From an uncultured Alphaproteobacteria bacterium (GTDB lineage: Bacteria > Pseudomonadota > Alphaproteobacteria > RF32 > CAG-239), in NCBI GenBank assembly GCA_934229625.1, contig CAKQDU010000001.1:124001-188000 (forward strand): a DNA stretch of 64,000 bases. Direction: 5' to 3'. Position 1 is the stretch's first letter; each line of letters starts with the position of its first letter. Shown here one piece after another: positions 9,423 through 18,102 of this stretch. Under the pieces are notes generated by a model. That model was not told the origin of the DNA. It ran no database searches and was given only the letters and a program-made list of their open reading frames with translations. The translations under genes and the position numbers were made by a program.

Positions 9423-10130
9423 CTAAATCTTTTTAAGTGCCGGATATAATTTAGCCGCGTGATTAGACAAAACAATGCGCGGATAATTATAGGTGGAGGT
9501 CAATTGTTCGTTGTGTGTTGCCAAAACAACGGTGGTTCCCACCTTATTTAATTCCACAAACAAACGCATAAGTTTTCCGGCGATTTCTGTGTCAACGCTG
9601 CCTGTCGGTTCATCGGCAAACAAAATTTCCGGACGGTTTATCACGGCTCTGGCAATAGCCACGCGTTGTTTTTCGCCGCCGGAAAGCGAAGAACATATCT
9701 TATAAATGCTTTTATGCAGTTCCACCCATTGCAGCAGTTCTGTAACGCGCTTATAAATTTCTTTTTCTCCCATACCGCGCACTCTTAAAGGCAGCGCGAT
9801 GTTATCGAACACGCTTAAATGCTCCAACAGCCGGAAATCCTGAAATACAACTCCGATTTTTTGCCGTAAGCCGGCCAAAGTATCGCGATTGGAAAAATTT
9901 ATATTATTTCCAAACACTTTCAAAGTTCCCTTATGAGGTTTCTTTATCAAATATAACATATTAAGAAGAGTGGTTTTGCCGGCTCCGCTCTTACCGGTTA
10001 TAAAAGTGAAAGACCCTGGTAAAAGTGAAAAATAGACATTTTGCAAAACATCCTCGTTGCGTTCATAGCCTACTGAAACATTTTGCAAATCTATAATCGG
10101 CTGTTTTACGCCAGTTTGGTTATTTTCCAT
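9423..10130 (-). CDS. ftsE: Cell division ATP-binding protein FtsE
   Basis: This 235-residue ABC ATPase pairs with FtsX. Walker A is GKSGAGKTT at residues 46-54, the signature is LSGGEKQRVAIARA, and Walker B is EILFADEPTG followed by an H-loop (VLATHNEQL). The ATG at 10130 is preceded by GGAGGAATGC, a strong ribosome site, so the TTG four codons further upstream is unlikely. It heads the minus-strand run ftsE-ftsX-DUF218-plsC-sppA and is divergent from the zinc-ribbon gene at 10241; the AT-rich gap has TATAAT at 10172, which can serve the plus strand. Confidence 0.96.
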   Translation of the reverse strand: MENNQTGVKQPIIDLQNVSVGYERNEDVLQNVYFSLLPGSFTFITGKSGAGKTTLLNMLYLIKKPHKGTLKVFGNNINFSNRDTLAGLRQKIGVVFQDFRLLEHLSVFDNIALPLRVRGMGEKEIYKRVTELLQWVELHKSIYKICSSLSGGEKQRVAIARAVINRPEILFADEPTGSVDTEIAGKLMRLFVELNKVGTTVVLATHNEQLTSTYNYPRIVLSNHAAKLYPALKKI

Positions 10131-10240
10131 GCATTCCTCCAATTTTATATTAAGAATATATCAATAATCCGTATAATAAAATACTTTTTTTCTTTTAATC
10201 TGCAAATTTTTAGAATATAGTGCAAAAAAAAGAGGTTAGT

Positions 10241-11068
10241 ATGTTAATAAGTTGTCCAAAATGTAATGCCGTATATCAGATTCCAGATGCTCAAATTCCT
10301 GTTGACGGCAAAAAATTTAAATGTGCAGAATGCGGCGGCGTGTGGACCGTATATCCGCAAGATGTAAAAAAAGCCACCTCTGAAACAGCTGTTCCTTCAG
10401 TATCGGATTCTGCTGCCGAACGCGTATCTGAAAGCAAAACAGATGCTCCGCAAGCGTCTGCTCCGGCTCCGCAGATAAAATCACAAATTGTCAGTCCGCA
10501 AACACAAGCTGACGATGATGTGGAAAAAATGTTTAACCGTCTGTCTCAAGACACAAAAGGTTTGTTTAACGGTAATTCTTCTGCCAACACCAGATGGGAT
10601 AAATATAAAATCAAATTAAGAATGTTTTTTTCACCGTTTGTGGTTAACTGCACTTTGGTACTTTTGCTTTTTGCCTTTACGTTTTATATCGGATACGCCA
10701 ATCGTTTTTATATTGTTTCTAAAATACCTCAATTGGAAGGTTTTTATAAAAACATGGGATTATACAGCCTTTACAAAGGACGCGGATTGATTTTTAAAGG
10801 CATAAAAACCCGCTATATGACACGCCGCGGTAAAATACATTTGGAAGTATCCGGTTTAATTTATAATGAAAGCGATATGAAAACTGCCGTATTGCCGATT
10901 AAAGCCGAGCTATACAATAAGCAAGGTGAAAAACTTAATGAAGTTGTGAAAGTTTTGACCATTGACCGATTGGCTCCGAGTTTCAGCGCTGTTTTCAGGG
11001 TACTTATTCCTGATAATACTCTGGAAGAAAAAACTGTCATTTTGAGCTTTACGGAAAATGCCGAATAA
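10241..11068 (+). CDS. MJ0042-type zinc-ribbon membrane protein
   Basis: This 275-residue protein starts at the ATG after AGAGGTTAGT. The N-terminus carries a zinc ribbon with two CxxC pairs (CPKCNAVYQI and CAECGGVWTV), the MJ0042 domain common at the start of alphaproteobacterial membrane proteins. A Pro/Ala/Ser-rich linker follows to about residue 110, then a transmembrane helix near residues 130-152 (CTLVLLLFAFTFYIGYANRF) and an extracytoplasmic domain of about 110 residues resembling the DUF3426 C-terminal fold (LEVSGLIYNES, VLPIKAELYN). Function is unknown in the family. It is followed 20 bases later by a yqeY homologue. Confidence 0.8.
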   Translation: MLISCPKCNAVYQIPDAQIPVDGKKFKCAECGGVWTVYPQDVKKATSETAVPSVSDSAAERVSESKTDAPQASAPAPQIKSQIVSPQTQADDDVEKMFNRLSQDTKGLFNGNSSANTRWDKYKIKLRMFFSPFVVNCTLVLLLFAFTFYIGYANRFYIVSKIPQLEGFYKNMGLYSLYKGRGLIFKGIKTRYMTRRGKIHLEVSGLIYNESDMKTAVLPIKAELYNKQGEKLNEVVKVLTIDRLAPSFSAVFRVLIPDNTLEEKTVILSFTENAE

Positions 11069-11087
11069 ATAATTAAAGGAGATAAAT

Positions 11088-11540
11088 ATGTTAAGAGAAG
11101 ATTTGCAAAACAGCTTGAAAGAAGCTATGAAAAGTAAGGATATGAAAACTGTAAACGCCGTGCGTTTGATTATCGCCGGACAAAAAGAAAAAGACGTTGA
11201 AGCTCGCGGCAAAGGTTTGGAAAAAGCCGGCGATGCCGAATTGCTGGCAATGATGCAGACAATGATTAAACAAAGAAATGAATCTATAAAAATTTATACT
11301 GAAGGCAATCGTCCGGATTTGGCTGAAAAAGAGCAAGCAGAAATTGATGTAATCAACCGCTTTTTGCCAAAACAAATGGACGCTGCCGAAATTGATGAAG
11401 CCATCAAAGCCGCTATTTCTGAGACCGGCGCTGCCGGCATACGCGACATGGGTAAAGTTATGGGTGCTTTAAAAGCAAAATATGCAGGTAAAATGGATTT
11501 TGGAGCTGCTTCTGCCGCCATTAAAAAGTTCTTGGCTTAA
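11088..11540 (+). CDS. GatB/YqeY domain protein
   Basis: This 150-residue stand-alone version of the GatB C-terminal tRNA-interacting domain has the conserved block TMIKQRNESIKIYTEGNRPD and the C-terminal pattern GKVMGALKAKYAGKMDFG. Free-standing YqeY proteins are widespread and often precede dnaG or sit beside rpsU; their exact job is not settled. GGAGATAAAT precedes the ATG, and dnaG begins 26 bases downstream, so the two are probably co-transcribed. Confidence 0.93.
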   Translation: MLREDLQNSLKEAMKSKDMKTVNAVRLIIAGQKEKDVEARGKGLEKAGDAELLAMMQTMIKQRNESIKIYTEGNRPDLAEKEQAEIDVINRFLPKQMDAAEIDEAIKAAISETGAAGIRDMGKVMGALKAKYAGKMDFGAASAAIKKFLA

Positions 11541-11565
11541 ATTATAAAGGCTGAACGGCTGCATA

Positions 11566-13416
11566 ATGAACGACGATTTGCAAAAATTTTTAGATGAACT
11601 CCGTAGCAGAATTTCTATTGCCGATGTTGTCGGAAATAAGGTGAAATTGACAAAGAGAGGACGGGAATATCTTGGATTATGCCCGTTTCATAATGAAAAA
11701 ACACCGTCATTTACCGTTAATGAAAGCAAAGGCTTCTACCATTGTTTCGGCTGCGGAGCGCACGGAGATATTGTCAAATTTGAAATGGACGCTAACGGAC
11801 TTCCGTTTATTGAAGCCGTCAAAAAACTTGCCGATAAGGTCGGAATGCAGCTGCCTGTTTGGTCTAAAGAAAGCCAAGAACAAAACCTAAAGCGCAAATC
11901 GCTATACGAGATTATGGATATTGCCTGTGCCTATTTTGAAAAAAATCTGCGCATGCCGGTCGGAGCGCACGGCTTATCCTATTTTAAAGAAAAGCGCGCT
12001 TTAAGCGAAGAAACCATCAAAAAGTTCCGTTTAGGCTATGCGCCAAGCGGTAATGGTCTAAAAGCATTGCTATCCTCTAAAGGAGTGTCGGAACATGATA
12101 TGGCTGAGCTTGGACTTATAGCTGTGCCGGAAGACACCTCGCGCGCATCTCATGATTTTTTCCGCGACAGAGTAATGATTCCGATTATGGATAAGCAAGG
12201 CAATGTCATTGCTTTCGGTGGGCGCATTATGGACAATAGTCAGCCTAAATACTTAAATTCGCCAGAAACACCGATTTTCAATAAACGCCGTATCCTTTAT
12301 AATATGAATAACGCTCGTGAGCCGGCATATAGCGCCAAACGTCTGATTATCTGCGAGGGTTATATGGATGTGATTGCTCTGGACAGTTTTAGTTTCAGCT
12401 ACGCCACAGCTCCGCTCGGCACGGCTCTGACCGAAGAACAGATTCTTGAAGCATGGAAAGTGTGCAATATCCCTACCCTATGCTTTGACGGAGACGGCGC
12501 CGGAATAAAAGCGGCAATTCGTTCCATAGACAGAGTTTTACCTATCTTGAAAGCTGGCTATTCGGTTAATTATATTTTTCTTAAAGAAAAAAAAGACCCT
12601 GATGAACTGCTGCATAGTTTGGGAGCTCCGGTGTTTGAGCAATATTTGCAAAAAGCCAAACCTTTAGTGGATATTTTGTGGCACAAATGCAAAATGAACA
12701 AAAACACCGACACGCCGGAGCAAAAGGCGCTGATAGAGAAAGAGACTTTTGAAGAAGTCGCAAAAATCAAGGATGAGCAAATCCGCAGTTATTATGCGCA
12801 AGAAATGAAAAAGCGTATTTATTACACTTTTGGCAAAGGTTCTCTGTATAAAAGCTCTCAAACCGCGCAAAACGGCACTCAGCAGCCGTCAGAACAACAA
12901 ATTAAACAAACTTATGCGCCGCGACGTAAAAAGCCTGACACAGAACCTATTTATCATTTTGTTAAAAAACCGCCGCTTAATGATTTGGTTATCCGCGGAA
13001 TTATTGCCGCCATGCTTTTATATCCGGAACTTATTGAAAAATACGAAGAAAAATTGACGGCTTTTGAAATAAATGATTCTAAAATGGCAAAAATTCTGGC
13101 TGAAATTATGGAAATTCATCAAGAAGACGAACACTTGGACAGCGAACGCCTGATTGAAAAATTAAAACTAAATTTTGCCGCAGAAATTGGTGATTTATGG
13201 GAAATAAATATGTATAAATCCCAAAAATCCACCCTACCGAGTCTCAAATCTGAAATAGACAACGGATTATTAGAAATACAATTAAAACAAATTGATAGCG
13301 AGCTAAAAGAATGTACATCTTTAATGGCTAAACAACCAGAAAACTCAACAGAGATTTATAATCGCTATCAACAACTTGTAACAGAACGCAATAATTTGAT
13401 TCTGGCTAAAGAATAG
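11566..13416 (+). CDS. dnaG: DNA primase
   Basis: This 616-residue enzyme synthesises RNA primers at the replication fork. The CHC2 zinc finger is C39, H42, C60 and C63 (CPFHNEKT...YHCFGCGAHGD). The Toprim catalytic centre follows at ICEGYMDVIALDSF and CFDGDGAG (acidic metal ligands). The C-terminal third, from about residue 450, is the helicase-interacting domain and is poorly conserved, as usual. Its stop nearly meets the convergent stop of the prepilin-like gene on the other strand. The usual neighbour rpoD is not next to it here. Length is normal. Confidence 0.96.
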   Translation: MNDDLQKFLDELRSRISIADVVGNKVKLTKRGREYLGLCPFHNEKTPSFTVNESKGFYHCFGCGAHGDIVKFEMDANGLPFIEAVKKLADKVGMQLPVWSKESQEQNLKRKSLYEIMDIACAYFEKNLRMPVGAHGLSYFKEKRALSEETIKKFRLGYAPSGNGLKALLSSKGVSEHDMAELGLIAVPEDTSRASHDFFRDRVMIPIMDKQGNVIAFGGRIMDNSQPKYLNSPETPIFNKRRILYNMNNAREPAYSAKRLIICEGYMDVIALDSFSFSYATAPLGTALTEEQILEAWKVCNIPTLCFDGDGAGIKAAIRSIDRVLPILKAGYSVNYIFLKEKKDPDELLHSLGAPVFEQYLQKAKPLVDILWHKCKMNKNTDTPEQKALIEKETFEEVAKIKDEQIRSYYAQEMKKRIYYTFGKGSLYKSSQTAQNGTQQPSEQQIKQTYAPRRKKPDTEPIYHFVKKPPLNDLVIRGIIAAMLLYPELIEKYEEKLTAFEINDSKMAKILAEIMEIHQEDEHLDSERLIEKLKLNFAAEIGDLWEINMYKSQKSTLPSLKSEIDNGLLEIQLKQIDSELKECTSLMAKQPENSTEIYNRYQQLVTERNNLILAKE

Positions 13417-13417
13417 C

Positions 13418-14140
13418 TTATTTAAATTCAAAACTTACGTCGCAGTCGGTATTTTTCTTGTCACAGGAAGCGCAAACTTCCTGAAAATCTTTTAATGTAG
13501 CCGTAGGTAAACATTTTTCTCCGTCTTGACAATACTTTGCTCCATAAAAATATATGTTATGCGACCCCTGCCACGACCTTGCCAAATAAATTTCAGAGGA
13601 CAAAGGCATAGCTATATTCTTAAACAACTCCAAACAAAAATCTTCTGCAAATCCTTCTGTAGTGGTTACATTATCAGCACTTTTAGTAAAACCGCCGATT
13701 TTTATGCTTACTGAAACAGCGCCTTTTCTAGTATATGGATAAACAATATTACCGAAAGTGTCATAAAAGGTATTGGTTGATTTTGTATAACTATCTGGTA
13801 ACAACCCCAACGCATAAACGGTGTCTGCCAATGGTATTTGCCTAACCTGTTCATCTGATTTTAAGCTATCCAAATGCTCCAGAAGTCCGGCAAAAAACAT
13901 AGAGTATTCTCCGATTGTCTTGTTCATTTTCCACATTCTCATTGCTTTGCTATAGCCTGCAATACCGGCAACGGACAGAACACCGACAATCGCCAGCACG
14001 CCGAGCATTTCTATCATACTCCGCCCAGCTGAAACCGCGTATAGCTGCGCTTCTAAAGCAGTTTTACGCTGTCTCAAAAAATTTATGTATTCCCCATATA
14101 CACTAGGATTTTTTGTATTTTCTTTTAATTTATCAGACAT
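13418..14140 (-). CDS. Prepilin-like protein with GRSMIEML cleavage motif (copy 1)
   Basis: This 240-residue protein starts at the ATG after AGGAGTTCAATAT. A 39-residue basic leader peptide ends SAG before RSMIEMLGVLAIVGVLSVAG, which matches a type IV prepilin/pseudopilin cleavage site with Glu at +5 and an N-terminal hydrophobic helix. The leader is unusually long. The C-terminal half has a cysteine cluster (YCQDGEKC and CASCDKKNTDC). A paralogue sits at 18103-18807 with the same helix and a matching Cys-rich end (YGDAYCSNGRMC, CEHCDASGVCC). No pilus assembly genes are in the window. Its upstream region holds a terminator-like hairpin and a helix that can mask the ribosome site. Confidence 0.72.
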   Translation of the reverse strand: MSDKLKENTKNPSVYGEYINFLRQRKTALEAQLYAVSAGRSMIEMLGVLAIVGVLSVAGIAGYSKAMRMWKMNKTIGEYSMFFAGLLEHLDSLKSDEQVRQIPLADTVYALGLLPDSYTKSTNTFYDTFGNIVYPYTRKGAVSVSIKIGGFTKSADNVTTTEGFAEDFCLELFKNIAMPLSSEIYLARSWQGSHNIYFYGAKYCQDGEKCLPTATLKDFQEVCASCDKKNTDCDVSFEFK

Positions 14141-14143
14141 ATA

Positions 14144-14430
14144 TTGAACTCCTAAAAAATTACAGAAAAACCGCTTAAAATAAGCGGTCGGAGAGTTCAA
14201 CAATCATATCTGCTTAAATGATTCTTTTAGCCTTTAAAGCCATATTGTGTCAGAGATATATTATACAGCTTTTGAACATACGCTAAAAGCTCCCCGACCA
14301 TATTGCTATGTATCGGGGATATATTTAGCTATCGGCAATAATCAAACCGCCGATAATTTAACGATGTTATATCCTAACACCGAAGCAGATAAGAGCCGTT
14401 GAAAGCTCCGCGCTAACCGCGCTTGTTTTA
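14144..14430 (-). ncRNA. Candidate structured leader or small RNA upstream of prepilin gene
   Basis: No ORF fills the 344 bases between rnhA and the prepilin gene, but the minus strand is rich in pairing. In transcript order I see CGGTGTTA/TAACATCG, TATCGGC/GCCGATA, GCTAAA/TTTAGC enclosing CCCCGA/TCGGGG, and a long-range pair ATCTGCTT with AAGCAGAT that closes about 180 nt. A terminator-like hairpin follows (14165-14188), and then TTGAACTC pairs with GAGTTCAA across the prepilin Shine-Dalgarno. A promoter-like TTGTTT and TTTATA pair lies just upstream in the rnhA tail. I could not match it to tmRNA, RNase P, SRP RNA or a known riboswitch. A regulatory leader or an independent sRNA are both possible. 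Confidence 0.45.
14165..14188 (-). terminator. Intrinsic terminator/attenuator hairpin before prepilin gene
   Basis: A perfect 8-bp stem (ACCGCTTA/TAAGCGGT, 3-nt loop) is followed on the minus strand by TTTTT. It lies only about 25 bases upstream of the prepilin start codon, so it can either end the upstream RNA or attenuate the gene. Confidence 0.65.
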
Positions 14431-14484
14431 ATATATAAAGAAATAAAATAAAAAGCAAACAAATTCTTATGGGATAAAATTTTA

Positions 14485-14940
14485 TTACGCACCCTGACTG
14501 TTTTTAATTTTAGCCACTTCACCGCGAGCAAGAGCATCGCAGCGTTCGTTTTCGGGGTGGCCGTTATGTCCTTTCACCCACAGCCAGCGAATTTCATGCT
14601 GTTGCGTCAGCTCGTCCAAACGCTGCCATAAATCAATGTTTTTAACCGCCTGTTTTTTATTTGCCGTCTGCCAGTTGTTGCGTTTCCAATTTGCCAGCCA
14701 TTCGGTTATACCGTTCATCACATACTTGCTGTCGGTGTAAAGTGAAATATTGCACTTGGTTTTAAGCGCGCTCAATGCCATAATCACAGCCATCAGCTCC
14801 ATACGGTTGTTGGTGGTGTTTTCTTCTCCACCGCTTAACTCTTTTTCAATATCCTTATAGCGTAAAATCGCGCCCCAACCGCCTACTCCGGGGTTGCCGG
14901 AACAAGCTCCGTCCGTAAAAATCTCCACTCTTGCCGTCAT
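14485..14940 (-). CDS. rnhA: Ribonuclease HI
   Basis: This 151-residue enzyme removes RNA from RNA-DNA hybrids. The four metal-binding acids are seen as D10 (FTDGACSGNPG), E48 (NRMELMAV), D70 (LYTDSKYV) and D135 (NERCDALARG), with the catalytic His loop VKGHNGHPEN. These positions match the E. coli enzyme almost exactly. The ATG is adjacent to the stop of the upstream AlbA_2 gene, so they are probably in one transcript. Identification is secure. Confidence 0.97.
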   Translation of the reverse strand: MTARVEIFTDGACSGNPGVGGWGAILRYKDIEKELSGGEENTTNNRMELMAVIMALSALKTKCNISLYTDSKYVMNGITEWLANWKRNNWQTANKKQAVKNIDLWQRLDELTQQHEIRWLWVKGHNGHPENERCDALARGEVAKIKNSQGA

Positions 14941-16014
14941 TTATTCCACTTTTCGTAAAAACTCGTTAAAAAATTCATTAATCAGCCACTCGTTATTTTT
15001 TTCATCAGTCCGCAAAGCCTTAGCCACAAATGAGCGTAAATTATTTTTCAGCCCGCTTATTCTAAATGATTTCGGCGCGGCGCGCTCTGCCCCAACCACG
15101 CCATCCAGCAGCAAATCATCGTCAACCAGCGGTGACAAAATTATCTCAATTCTTGTAAACTTCAAAATTCCGCGCGGTGGCAAACGCAATTCCGGCTTAG
15201 TTATCAGGTTCAAATGCCCTGCTATTCCCTGAATAGAATACATTTGGTTATAATCCAAAAACCGCACTTTATTATTAACGCCGCCATAATTTTCGGTAGT
15301 GCAAGTAAGATAAAGCTCGCTGGCAATCACATTGCTTTCATTTTTACAAAATACATCAAACGAAACTTTGACATATTTGTGCACTGCTTTGCCTTTTTTA
15401 CTTTTCAAATAAAGAATTTCAGCTTCATCATTCTGCACAATTTCCAGCTTGCGGTTTTCTATCATCAGTTCCACATTAGGCTGTGGTTGGCGTCCAAACA
15501 TTCCGGCAATCACCGAATATGGAGCCGGCACATTGTTTGAACCCGAACGAATGTAAATATGGCTGCCGATTGTTGTCATCAGCGGAGCCAAATCGGATTT
15601 TGGAATATATGTTGCCAAATAGCCGTCACCATTTTTATCGCAAGCAATTATGTGGTTGCGCACTTTATTATGACTTGGAATAGTGCAGCCGGAGATGGCG
15701 TTTTCTACCCAGCTCATAAAACGATGCACATTGTGAACTTTGACTTTGCTTTTCGCCACATCACCGACTTCACAGTCGCGAGAACATTCAACACCCCAAA
15801 TAATCACTCCGCCTTCGGAATTGCCAAAACCGGATATACACTTAGAAAGATTGCGCCTATCGTCACTACACAGAGCCTGACCATGCTTGCCGGTAGAAGC
15901 CGCCTGCTTAAAATCCAAAAACAACTCCTCTGTCTGCCGCTCGCGGATAAATTCATCAAGCGCGTCTTCGCCAAAATAAACCAGCTTTTCAAATATATCT
16001 TCAGCTCTTGACAT
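14941..16014 (-). CDS. AlbA_2 (Schlafen-type) putative nucleic-acid-binding protein
   Basis: This 357-residue protein has GGAGATGCCGCC before its ATG. Residues about 25-165 carry the AlbA_2 pattern: EELFLDFKQAAS, then KCISGFGNSEGGVIIWGVE, and a later GDGYLATYIPKSDLAP. Such domains are annotated as DNA-binding or ATP-binding regulators and occur in Schlafen-like proteins. The C-terminal 190 residues (starting with ENRKLEIVQNDEAEILYL) are a beta-rich segment that I do not recognise. It abuts rnhA. AlbA_2 proteins can be transcription regulators or defence components; nothing here decides between these. Confidence 0.75.
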   Translation of the reverse strand: MSRAEDIFEKLVYFGEDALDEFIRERQTEELFLDFKQAASTGKHGQALCSDDRRNLSKCISGFGNSEGGVIIWGVECSRDCEVGDVAKSKVKVHNVHRFMSWVENAISGCTIPSHNKVRNHIIACDKNGDGYLATYIPKSDLAPLMTTIGSHIYIRSGSNNVPAPYSVIAGMFGRQPQPNVELMIENRKLEIVQNDEAEILYLKSKKGKAVHKYVKVSFDVFCKNESNVIASELYLTCTTENYGGVNNKVRFLDYNQMYSIQGIAGHLNLITKPELRLPPRGILKFTRIEIILSPLVDDDLLLDGVVGAERAAPKSFRISGLKNNLRSFVAKALRTDEKNNEWLINEFFNEFLRKVE

Positions 16015-16063
16015 GGCGGCATCTCCTGTTGTTGCATTTATGGCTTATAATATCACAGTCCGC

Positions 16064-17326
16064 TTAAAAACGCAAATACTTCTCTACAATATCATAGCTA
16101 GGATAGTCATGCAGATTGCCCAAAAGCGTATAAGTCGGCTTACTGGCAAACAAACGCCTCGCCACACGCTGAATATCATCTTTATTGATAGCGTTGATTT
16201 TTTCCACAATTTCTTCAACCGGAATCACGCGGTTATACAAAAGATGCTGACGGGCGATAACTTCGGCTGTGGAAGAAGAACTTTCCAAAGCCATCAGCAT
16301 ACTTGCCTTGAGCTGAACTTTCACCCGTTCCAATTCTTTGTCGGTCACATATTCATTAACAACTTTTTTCAGCTCATCAGCCACCACCGGAACATATTGC
16401 TTGATTTCTTCTTCATTCAAACCGGCGTAAATACCAAACATACCGCTGCCGGTGTGTGCGTTGGCAAAGCTGTATACCGTATAAACCAAACCGCGCTTTT
16501 CTCTAATTTCTTGGAACAAACGCGAAGACATGCTGCCGCCCAGCAAGGTTGAAAGCACAGTTACCGGATAATAGTCCGCATCGTTATACGGCACTCCCTC
16601 AAAGCCAAGCAAAACCTGAGCTTGTTCAATATCACGGGTTTTGATAGATGAACCTCCGGTATAATGCTGCGCGTCTTTAACATAGTCTGTTTTTTCACGC
16701 AAACCAGACATACGGTCCTCCACCATTTTAACAAATTCATCATGGTTCAAATTACCGACAGCGGCAACCACCATATTTTCGGCGGCGTAGTTGTGTTTCA
16801 TATAATCATGCAGCTTATCGGCATTAAATGAGCGGACTTTTTCCGCCGGACCAAGAATACTGCGCCCCAAAGCCTGATTAGCAAAGGCTGTTTCTTGAAA
16901 ATAGTCATAAACAATATCGCTTGGGTCATCGTTAGTCTGTTTGATTTCCTGCACCACGACTTCTTTTTCTTTTGCCAGTTCGGCAGCGTCAAAAGTCGGC
17001 GCCATAATCAAATCCGACAACACGTCAGCAGCCAATTCTACGTCATTTTTCAGCATTTTAGCATAAAAAGCCGTAAATTCGCGCGAAGTATAAGCATTGG
17101 TTTGACCGCCAACATTTTCGATATCTTCGGAAATTTGCAAAGAGTTACGTTTTTTTGTACCTTTAAACACGGTATGTTCAACAAAATGCGAAATTCCGTT
17201 TCTTTCCAGCGTTTCGCAAGCGCTTCCAGTGTTTACCCAAATACCCAAAGAAACAGTTTCAGTCTGCGGACGTTCAACAGAGGCAACTCGCAAACCGTTT
17301 TTTAACGTTGTTAATTTAACTTCCAT
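16064..17326 (-). CDS. M16 zinc peptidase (processing-peptidase-like)
   Basis: This 420-residue protein carries the inverted zinc motif HFVEH (ISHFVEHTVFKGT) and the downstream Glu in ELAKEKEVVVQEIKQT, so it should be an active M16 metallopeptidase. Its length and soluble character match the short M16B proteins (mitochondrial processing peptidase beta-like, PepR) common in alphaproteobacteria. The second half (LLGGSMSSRLFQEIREKRG) is the typical R/Y-containing substrate-binding domain. AAGGCAAGATTTTTT precedes the ATG. It appears monocistronic or loosely linked to the AlbA_2 gene downstream. Confidence 0.92.
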   Translation of the reverse strand: MEVKLTTLKNGLRVASVERPQTETVSLGIWVNTGSACETLERNGISHFVEHTVFKGTKKRNSLQISEDIENVGGQTNAYTSREFTAFYAKMLKNDVELAADVLSDLIMAPTFDAAELAKEKEVVVQEIKQTNDDPSDIVYDYFQETAFANQALGRSILGPAEKVRSFNADKLHDYMKHNYAAENMVVAAVGNLNHDEFVKMVEDRMSGLREKTDYVKDAQHYTGGSSIKTRDIEQAQVLLGFEGVPYNDADYYPVTVLSTLLGGSMSSRLFQEIREKRGLVYTVYSFANAHTGSGMFGIYAGLNEEEIKQYVPVVADELKKVVNEYVTDKELERVKVQLKASMLMALESSSSTAEVIARQHLLYNRVIPVEEIVEKINAINKDDIQRVARRLFASKPTYTLLGNLHDYPSYDIVEKYLRF

Positions 17327-17419
17327 AAAAAATCTTGCCTTATTCTAAAAAATTACATATGACAGTATTATATTGTCTGATTAGGATAAATCAACATAAA
17401 ACTTATAAGGGGGTATATA

Positions 17420-18097
17420 ATGGGGAAAAAATTACATTTTGCCGTTGTGCTTTCAGGCTGTGGCCGTGCTGATGGCTCGGAAATTCACGAAGCGGTCTGT
17501 GCCTTGCTTTGCATAGAGAATATGGGTTGCACCTATCAATGCTTTGCGCCGGATATTGACCAAGCGGCGGTGGTTAATCATCTAAACAACCAAGCGATGA
17601 ATGAAAAACGCAATGTTTTGGTGGAATCTGCTCGCATTGCCCGCGGCAATATTTTAGATTTAAAGGCATTTAACACCAAAGATTTTGACGCCATTATCTT
17701 CCCCGGCGGACTCGGCGCTGTCACCAACTGGTGCGATTTTGCCGGACGCGGGGTTTCCTGCAATATCAACACCAGCGTAAAGCAGGTTATCCGCAAATGC
17801 TGGGAAGACAAAGTCGTTATCGGCGCAATGTGCATCGCTCCGGTTTTGATTGCTTTGGTTTTGGCCGACAAACACGTTAAATTCACGCTCGGCGCCGGCG
17901 GCGATACCGCCCAAAAGCTGGAAGAACTCGGCGCGATTCACGAAGAAGTAGGCGTTTCCGATGTTTGTGTAGACCGCGAAAATCTGGTTTGCAGCACTCC
18001 GGCATATATGCTTGCTACAAATATGCTTGACGTTTGTCAAGGCGCGCAAAATATGGTCGGGGCAATCTGTCAGCTTTTAGAAGAGCAAAGAAACTGA
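17420..18097 (+). CDS. elbB: Isoprenoid biosynthesis glyoxalase ElbB-like (DJ-1/PfpI superfamily)
   Basis: This 225-residue protein starts after AAGGGGGTATATA. The N-terminus FAVVLSGCGRADGSEIHEAV, the middle IIFPGGLGAVTNWC and the nucleophile-elbow region GAMCIAPVLIALVL identify the ElbB family of the glutamine-amidotransferase-like DJ-1 fold. E. coli ElbB has glyoxalase activity and was linked to isoprenoid synthesis; its physiological role remains unclear. It converges on the prepilin-like gene with a 5-base gap. Confidence 0.92.
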   Translation: MGKKLHFAVVLSGCGRADGSEIHEAVCALLCIENMGCTYQCFAPDIDQAAVVNHLNNQAMNEKRNVLVESARIARGNILDLKAFNTKDFDAIIFPGGLGAVTNWCDFAGRGVSCNINTSVKQVIRKCWEDKVVIGAMCIAPVLIALVLADKHVKFTLGAGGDTAQKLEELGAIHEEVGVSDVCVDRENLVCSTPAYMLATNMLDVCQGAQNMVGAICQLLEEQRN

Positions 18098-18102
18098 CAT
18101 AA

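Noticed and set aside
14144..14430. tmRNA, 6S, RNase P or SRP RNA
   Set aside because: I found no tag ORF ending in ALAA, no GAGGAAAGTC of RNase P, no SRP GGAA tetraloop domain and no clear 6S central bubble.
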